From assembly GCF_039540405.1 (NCBI RefSeq), contig NZ_BAABEY010000036.1, positions 124,001-188,000 of the forward strand: a stretch of 64,000 nucleotides of DNA, written 5' to 3'. A model generated the notes under the pieces. That model worked only from the letters and a program-made list of their open reading frames with translations, ran no database searches and was not told the origin of the DNA. This stretch comes from Ravibacter arvi (GTDB taxonomy: Bacteria; Bacteroidota; Bacteroidia; Cytophagales; Spirosomataceae). This document shows, piece after piece, positions 59,597-64,000 of this stretch. Every line of letters starts with the position of its first letter. Within the stretch, counting starts at the first letter, position 1. Both the position numbers and the translations under genes were made by a program.

Positions 59597-60697
59597 ATGA
59601 AATCGACGCTTGATATTCTGCCCTTGAATAGTTGGTTGGAAACCAATGGTAAGCCAGTGATCATTGCTGGTCCATGTAGTGCTGAAACGGCGGAGCAGGT
59701 GATGGAAACCACTACGCAGATCAAGGCAGAAGGCTTTGCCAATGTGCTGAGAGCTGGAGTTTGGAAACCACGGACCCGTCCCGGAAGTTTTGAAGGTGTT
59801 GGAGAGCCGGCTTTGGCGTGGATGCAGGAAGCGCATAAAGAAACGGGGCTTCCGGTTGCAGTTGAAGTAGCGACCCCGCAGCATATTGAACTGGCGCTTA
59901 AATACGGTGTAAATATTTTGTGGATTGGCGCCCGTACGACGGTGAACCCTTTCAATGTCCAGGAACTTGCTGACGCCCTTAAAGGTGTTGACGTGCCGGT
60001 TCTGGTAAAGAACCCGGTTAACCCTGATCTTCAATTGTGGATCGGAGCGCTGGAGCGTCTGAACCAGGCCGGGATCAAGAAGTTGGGAGCGATTCACAGG
60101 GGTTTCTCCAATGCACAGGAAACAAAGTACCGGAACTCCCCGATGTGGCACATTGCGGTGGAATTGAAAACCATGTTCCCCCAGCTGCCGATTATCGGTG
60201 ATCCAAGCCATATGGCAGGTAAACGTCAGTATTTGTTTGAACTGGCTCAACGCGCGCTGGATTTGAACTATGACGGTCTGATCATTGAATCCCACAGGGA
60301 TCCGGATAAGGCATGGTCCGATGCTGCGCAGCAGCTTACCCCCAAAGCGCTGGGCGAAATGCTCGAAGCGTTGAGCGTACGCTCGAAGGAATACGGAACC
60401 GATTACCAGTCAGAGCTGGAGGTAGTCCGGGCCAAAATTGATAATCTTGACAGAGAGCTCCTGGAAAACCTCGCGGCCCGGATGTCGTTGGTGGAACGCC
60501 TGGCTGAATACAAGCGGGATAACAACGTTTCGGCTTACCAGGTAGACCGTTTCCGGGAAATATTGAAAACAAGAGCCGGCTGGGGTAAGAGCATGAATCT
60601 GTTCCCTGACCTGGTAGACGAGCTTTTCAAGCTGATCCATATGGAGTCTATCAGGAAACAAACGGAGGTCATGAATCAGCCCAAAGTCTCTGCCTGA
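59597..60697 (+). CDS. DAHP synthase-chorismate mutase fusion
   Basis: 366 residues. The N-terminal two-thirds are a DAHP synthase barrel: IIAGPCSAETAEQ, GVWKPRTRPGSFEG, VLVKNPVNPD, IGDPSHMAGKR and IESHRDPDKAWSDAAQQLTP. The C-terminal 90 residues (about 275-366) are an AroQ-type chorismate mutase: VVRAKIDNLDRELLENLAARM and RFREILKTRAGWG. The fusion catalyses the first step of the shikimate pathway and the branch-point step to prephenate, a combination known in Bacteroidota, where the mutase part can also support feedback control. Confidence 0.95.
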   Translation: MKSTLDILPLNSWLETNGKPVIIAGPCSAETAEQVMETTTQIKAEGFANVLRAGVWKPRTRPGSFEGVGEPALAWMQEAHKETGLPVAVEVATPQHIELALKYGVNILWIGARTTVNPFNVQELADALKGVDVPVLVKNPVNPDLQLWIGALERLNQAGIKKLGAIHRGFSNAQETKYRNSPMWHIAVELKTMFPQLPIIGDPSHMAGKRQYLFELAQRALDLNYDGLIIESHRDPDKAWSDAAQQLTPKALGEMLEALSVRSKEYGTDYQSELEVVRAKIDNLDRELLENLAARMSLVERLAEYKRDNNVSAYQVDRFREILKTRAGWGKSMNLFPDLVDELFKLIHMESIRKQTEVMNQPKVSA

Positions 60698-60726
60698 TAC
60701 GACATTTGTAATGCGCTATAAGTGTA

Positions 60727-60757
60727 CCGCGTCCTGGTTTCAGGATGCGGTTTTTTT
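60727..60757 (+). terminator. Intrinsic terminator after the DAHP synthase gene
   Basis: CCGCGTCCTG and CAGGATGCGG form a 10-base stem with one G-T pair and a GTTT loop, followed by seven T. It overlaps the end of the convergent glycosyltransferase gene. Confidence 0.75.
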
Positions 60758-61499
60758 ATGCTTTCCGGGTCTGGGGGTAGCGTGAGAACACGCTCCGGAG
60801 TTTCATCGCAATAACGCCGAATACGGCTTCCCTGAAAATTCCTTTCGACATCTTGGAATTCCCCTGCGTGCGGTCCGTAAACACAATCGGAACCTCTTTT
60901 ATCCTGAACCCGAGTTTCCACGTATTGAACTTCATTTCGATCTGGAAGGCGTAGCCTACGAAACGGATGTTATCGAGATCGATGGTCTCCAGCACCTTTT
61001 TCCGATAGCAAACGAAACCTGCCGTAGGGTCCATGACAGGCATTGAAGTTATCGCCCGTACGTAGGTCCCCGCGAAATAAGACATCAGGACCCGTTTCAT
61101 GGGCCAGTTTACGACATTTACGCCGGTTACATAGCGGGAGCCTACCGCAAGGTCATTGCCCTCGGCATGGCAGGCGGTGTGAAGCCTGATGAGGTCTTCG
61201 GGGTTGTGCGAAAAATCGGCGTCCATTTCAAAGATGTAATCATATGATTGCTGCAACGCCCATTTAAAGCCGAAAATGTAGGCTGTGCCCAAACCCAGCT
61301 TCCCCGCTCTTTCCAACAGGTGCAGGCGGTCGGGGTATTGTTTCTGGAGCTCTTTTACCGCTGTAGCGGTGCCGTCGGGGGAGCCGTCGTCTATGATGAG
61401 CAGGTGAAACGGGACCGACAGTCCGAAGACTTTCCTAACAATAGCATGTATGTTTTCTATTTCGTTATAGGTAGGTATAATTACTAATGACCTGCTCAT
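60756..61499 (-). CDS. Polyprenol monophosphomannose synthase-like glycosyltransferase (GT2)
   Basis: 247 residues from ATG 61499; a TTG two codons earlier is less likely. LVIIPTYNEIENIHAIV opens the GT2 domain, IDDGSPDGTATAV is the nucleotide-sugar site, FEMDADFSHNPEDL holds the DxD metal motif, and VGSRYVTG follows. FTDRTQGNSKMSKGIFREA near the C terminus is the acceptor-site signature of Dpm1-type enzymes. It would transfer a sugar to a polyprenyl phosphate in the membrane. It is 19 bases downstream of the DUF4296 gene. Confidence 0.92.
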   Translation of the reverse strand: MSRSLVIIPTYNEIENIHAIVRKVFGLSVPFHLLIIDDGSPDGTATAVKELQKQYPDRLHLLERAGKLGLGTAYIFGFKWALQQSYDYIFEMDADFSHNPEDLIRLHTACHAEGNDLAVGSRYVTGVNVVNWPMKRVLMSYFAGTYVRAITSMPVMDPTAGFVCYRKKVLETIDLDNIRFVGYAFQIEMKFNTWKLGFRIKEVPIVFTDRTQGNSKMSKGIFREAVFGVIAMKLRSVFSRYPQTRKA

Positions 61500-61518
61500 A
61501 CTCAACGGATTTCAGTGT

Positions 61519-61863
61519 TTACTTTTTGGGGGCGGCACTCGAATCGCTCTTTGCCAGCGCTTTTGTCACAATTTCATAGACACTTCCCAATTGCTCCGGG
61601 TTGGAAGCGTAGTAGGCATAACTCTTGTTGTAAAGGGCCGAGTCGACCTTGTGTTTTGCCCAGATTTCCTGCTGAAGCTTCCTGAATACTACTACGGACG
61701 AATCCATGGAACGCAGGTTAAGCTTGGATACTTTGGCTTCGGCAAGATGGATTTCGACGAGCATATCCGCCATTTTTTCCTTATCCAGAATGTCTTTCGG
61801 CGGCTTTGTGCCACCCGTGCAGGACAAAAAGATAAGCATGACTGCCCATTGGAATGTTCGCAT
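61519..61863 (-). CDS. DUF4296 lipoprotein
   Basis: 114 residues with a lipoprotein signal (VMLIFLSCTGG, lipid-carrying Cys 15). MADMLVEIHLAEAKV and SYAYYASNPEQLGSVYE fit the DUF4296 family found in Bacteroidota, of unknown function. It lies upstream of the glycosyltransferase gene and is probably co-transcribed with it. The 74-base gap to the divergent DUF58 gene carries a TAnnTTTG element on the plus strand. Confidence 0.85.
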   Translation of the reverse strand: MRTFQWAVMLIFLSCTGGTKPPKDILDKEKMADMLVEIHLAEAKVSKLNLRSMDSSVVVFRKLQQEIWAKHKVDSALYNKSYAYYASNPEQLGSVYEIVTKALAKSDSSAAPKK

Positions 61864-61880
61864 TGCTCTTGGTTATAGCC

Positions 61881-61888
61881 TATCTTTG
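61881..61888 (+). promoter_or_regulatory. Bacteroidota -7 element for the DUF58 gene
   Basis: TATCTTTG matches TAnnTTTG, with TTG at 61863-61865 upstream at slightly short spacing. The DUF58 start is 50 bases downstream. Confidence 0.5.
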
Positions 61889-61937
61889 CAGACAGGGTGT
61901 ACAAAATTGCTAAAATTTTCAGAAAAACCTGTTCCCT

Positions 61938-62828
61938 ATGTTTAGGCAGTTTCTTTCCAAGCTACATAAATATGAGATTCGGATAAGAAAGGCGGTGAAC
62001 AACCCCAGGCAGGGGAATTTTCAGTCAGTATTTAAGGGGTCCGGGCTCGATTTCTCGGATCTCAGGCAATATCAGTATGGTGATGACATCCGGATGATTG
62101 ACTGGAATTCATCGGCGAAAGGGCACGGCGTTTATCTGAAGCTTTTCAAGGAAGAGAAAGAGCAAACGGTTTTTTTTCTTTTTGATGTGAGCGGCTCGCA
62201 GCTGGTGGGCGCGCCGGGCCGTAACAAGCTGGATGCCTCGCGGGAAATCTGCGGGGTCCTGGCGCTCGCAGCCGTGAAGGAAGCCAGTGTGGTCGGGATG
62301 CAGTGCTTTTCCGATCAAAACGAGCGTTACCTGCGGCCGTCGGGCGGAATGAAACAGGCTTATCGCATTATTTCGGCACTGTTTAACCTTGAGCCGGCCT
62401 CACTCCGCACCAACCTGAGCCGCAGTATACTCCATGTGCTGGAAATGCTCAACCGGCGTTCGCTGATTTTCCTGGTTTCCGATTTTGTGGACACCAACTA
62501 TGAATTACCCCTTAAGGCGATGGCCAGGAAACACGATCTGGTCGTAATACAGGTTCACGATAAACAGGAGCAAATGGTGCCCGCTATGGGCATCGTGCCG
62601 GTGCAGGATGTAGAAACCGGCCAGCGAAGCTGGGTGAATACTTCGTCTCCTTTTTACCGTAGCGCCGTTGAGGAAGAATTCCTGGAAAGGAGCCGCAACC
62701 TGGAACGGATTTGCAAACAGAATAAGGCGGATTATGTTTCTGTAGAGGCATCGGAGGATTTCGTGCCGCTCCTGGTACGGTTGTTCCGGGTGAGGCGCTA
62801 CCAAAAAGAACGTTCGAGCAGTAAGTAG
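61938..62828 (+). CDS. DUF58 protein of a MoxR/Bat-type cluster
   Basis: 296 residues. GSGLDFSDLRQYQYGDDIRM and IDWNSSAKGHGVYLKLFKEE are the DUF58 signature, and FLFDVSGSQLVG resembles the metal site of a von Willebrand A domain. The family accompanies MoxR ATPases and Bat proteins, which are thought to act in membrane protein assembly or stress tolerance. The MoxR gene is not in the window. The next gene starts three bases after the stop. Confidence 0.9.
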   Translation: MFRQFLSKLHKYEIRIRKAVNNPRQGNFQSVFKGSGLDFSDLRQYQYGDDIRMIDWNSSAKGHGVYLKLFKEEKEQTVFFLFDVSGSQLVGAPGRNKLDASREICGVLALAAVKEASVVGMQCFSDQNERYLRPSGGMKQAYRIISALFNLEPASLRTNLSRSILHVLEMLNRRSLIFLVSDFVDTNYELPLKAMARKHDLVVIQVHDKQEQMVPAMGIVPVQDVETGQRSWVNTSSPFYRSAVEEEFLERSRNLERICKQNKADYVSVEASEDFVPLLVRLFRVRRYQKERSSSK

Positions 62829-62831
62829 TAT

Positions 62832-63791
62832 ATGCGTAATAGCGGTTTTTCCCCGAAGCGAAACAGGCAGTTGCCCGGCTGGATAGCAGCGGTGCTTTGG
62901 GTGCTCATGGTTTTTCCCTCGGCAGGCCAGGAAAGAAAACTTCCCCGGGGCAGGATCAATAAAGACACGGTTAGAACCGGAGAATCGTTTGCCTACAGCC
63001 TCAGTTACCGCCATGCACCCGGCGAGGAGGTTTTTTTTCCTGATTCGACCTTTGACTTCAGTCCCTTTGAATTTCGCCGGCAGGAGGTTTTCGGTACCGA
63101 AACCGACGAAACGGGTAGCCTCGACAGCGCTGTTTACCATCTTGTGTCGTTTGAAGTTACGTCAGGTATCGGTATCTCGTTGCCGGTTTTTCTTTGGAAC
63201 GGGAAGGATTGTACCGCGGTATATCCCCCCGTTGACAGCAGTTTCGTCGCACTCCTGGTAGACCGCGCTAAGCTCGACAGCCTGACCCTGGCAAAAAACC
63301 TGGAGGTGGTGCCCATCAAGGAACGGTTTGACTATTCTGCCTTTCTGATCGGGTTGTTGATCGCCGCCATAACCGCTTTTCTCATCAACTGGCTTTTCGG
63401 GAAGAAAATCCGGCAGCAGTGGAATGTGTTCCGGCTTAAAAGACGGCACCGCGAGTTTTCGAGAGGCTTTAACCGTTATTTTGCAAATGCTAAAAACAGG
63501 GGAAGCACGCAAGACGTGGAGAAGGCACTTATATTATGGAAGAATTACCTTGAACGTCTTGAAAGTAAGCCTTTTACGACTTTTACGACCCGTGAAATTT
63601 CCGATAATATTTCGGACGATTCCCTGCGGGAGGCGCTCAAAGAAACAGACAAGATTATTTACGGGGTGGCCTCCCAATCAACTGACATAGGCAATTCTCT
63701 GCTGATCTTGAATAACGTGGCCCAAACGCTGTATAATAACAAGCGACTGGCGATTATGGGGGTAGATAGGTCGCAAAGGGAAATTCAGTGA
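62832..63791 (+). CDS. Membrane protein of the Bat-type cluster, function unknown
   Basis: 319 residues. A signal-like segment (WIAAVLWVLMVFPSAGQ) is followed by a periplasmic beta-rich region (about 40-165), a membrane span (SAFLIGLLIAAITAFLINWLF, about 180-200) and a cytoplasmic helical part (about 205-319). Position between DUF58 and a BatA-like gene fits a BatD-like or accessory role, but I see no diagnostic motif. It is tightly spaced with both neighbours. Confidence 0.78.
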   Translation: MRNSGFSPKRNRQLPGWIAAVLWVLMVFPSAGQERKLPRGRINKDTVRTGESFAYSLSYRHAPGEEVFFPDSTFDFSPFEFRRQEVFGTETDETGSLDSAVYHLVSFEVTSGIGISLPVFLWNGKDCTAVYPPVDSSFVALLVDRAKLDSLTLAKNLEVVPIKERFDYSAFLIGLLIAAITAFLINWLFGKKIRQQWNVFRLKRRHREFSRGFNRYFANAKNRGSTQDVEKALILWKNYLERLESKPFTTFTTREISDNISDDSLREALKETDKIIYGVASQSTDIGNSLLILNNVAQTLYNNKRLAIMGVDRSQREIQ

Positions 63792-63795
63792 AACG

Positions 63796-64000
63796 ATGGA
63801 GTGGTTTTCTTTAAATTGGTTCGACTGGTATTGGGTACGGAATCTCCGGTGGGAATACCCGCAATTCCTTTATCTGCTGCCTTTGGTACCCGCTCTCTTC
63901 TGGCTCCGCAGCGTGATGCACCGTACGGACAAACAGTATATTAAAGTAAGCGGTGTGCACAGAAGCTATTTTATGAACTGGGTCACTTTGCTCCGATTGG
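63796..64000 (+). CDS. BatA-like protein, N-terminal fragment (partial)
   Basis: The first 68 residues, cut by the window end. WYWVRNLRWEYPQF and LYLLPLVPALFWLRS match the N-terminal membrane segment of BatA-type proteins, which normally continue into a von Willebrand A domain. It starts four bases after the previous stop and so belongs to the same operon. Confidence 0.75.
   Translation, partial: MEWFSLNWFDWYWVRNLRWEYPQFLYLLPLVPALFWLRSVMHRTDKQYIKVSGVHRSYFMNWVTLLRL

Overview
The window is a ~50% GC chromosomal segment of a Bacteroidota bacterium. Markers are a SusC/SusD pair with a FecR/ECF-sigma switch, a PorW/SprE-like lipoprotein, BamA followed by Skp-like genes, a DUF58/BatA cluster, a DAHP synthase-chorismate mutase fusion, Bacteroidota-type TAnnTTTG promoter elements and few Shine-Dalgarno sequences. 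The gene content resembles the Cytophagales (Dyadobacter/Spirosoma-like); that genus-level guess is inference. I saw no rRNA, tRNA, prophage, insertion sequence or CRISPR array.

Region 1 (1-29.4 kb) is accessory and catabolic. It holds a secreted SGNH/dehydrogenase/cupredoxin fusion, two Gfo/Idh/MocA oxidoreductases, a DhnA-type aldolase, a PfkB kinase, a ceramidase-like protein, a creatininase-family hydrolase, an MFS transporter, a two-gene UxaA-type dehydratase, a fuconolactonase-like amidohydrolase and three paralogous secreted glycoside-hydrolase-like proteins. Together these could make a complete oxidative sugar route: dehydrogenase, lactonase, dehydratase, kinase, aldolase. Embedded in it are a minus-strand operon of proteins typical of Planctomycetes/Verrucomicrobia (PSCyt1-DUF1549-DUF1553, DUF1501, DUF2231-cytochrome-LRR) and a gene for an HTH protein with a degenerate Fic domain. 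Six phased copies of a 9-bp motif lie directly before the Fic gene.

Region 2 (29.5-39.7 kb) has miaA, an OmpA-family gene, pyrB, and a susCD operon with fecR read divergently from its ECF sigma gene. Region 3 (39.8-49.4 kb) has a sodium:solute symporter, aroQ, a class V aminotransferase, an NrtR/AraR-like regulator, and a minus-strand run of a PorW/SprE-like gene, a class A penicillin-binding protein and glycerate kinase. Region 4 (49.8-57.1 kb) is an envelope-biogenesis run: uppS, bamA, three Skp/OmpH-like genes and a large exported protein. Region 5 (57.2-64 kb) has lspA with an acidic tail, proline dehydrogenase, the DAHP synthase fusion, a dolichol-phosphate-mannose-synthase-like glycosyltransferase, a DUF4296 lipoprotein and the start of a DUF58/BatA cluster cut by the window edge.

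Intergenic spaces carry several families of short hairpin-forming repeats: CTCAAACCTCAC-type, GAAATCGG-type, CACGAATTC-type and a TTCGACAGGCTCAG-type element. Several intrinsic terminators are also clear.
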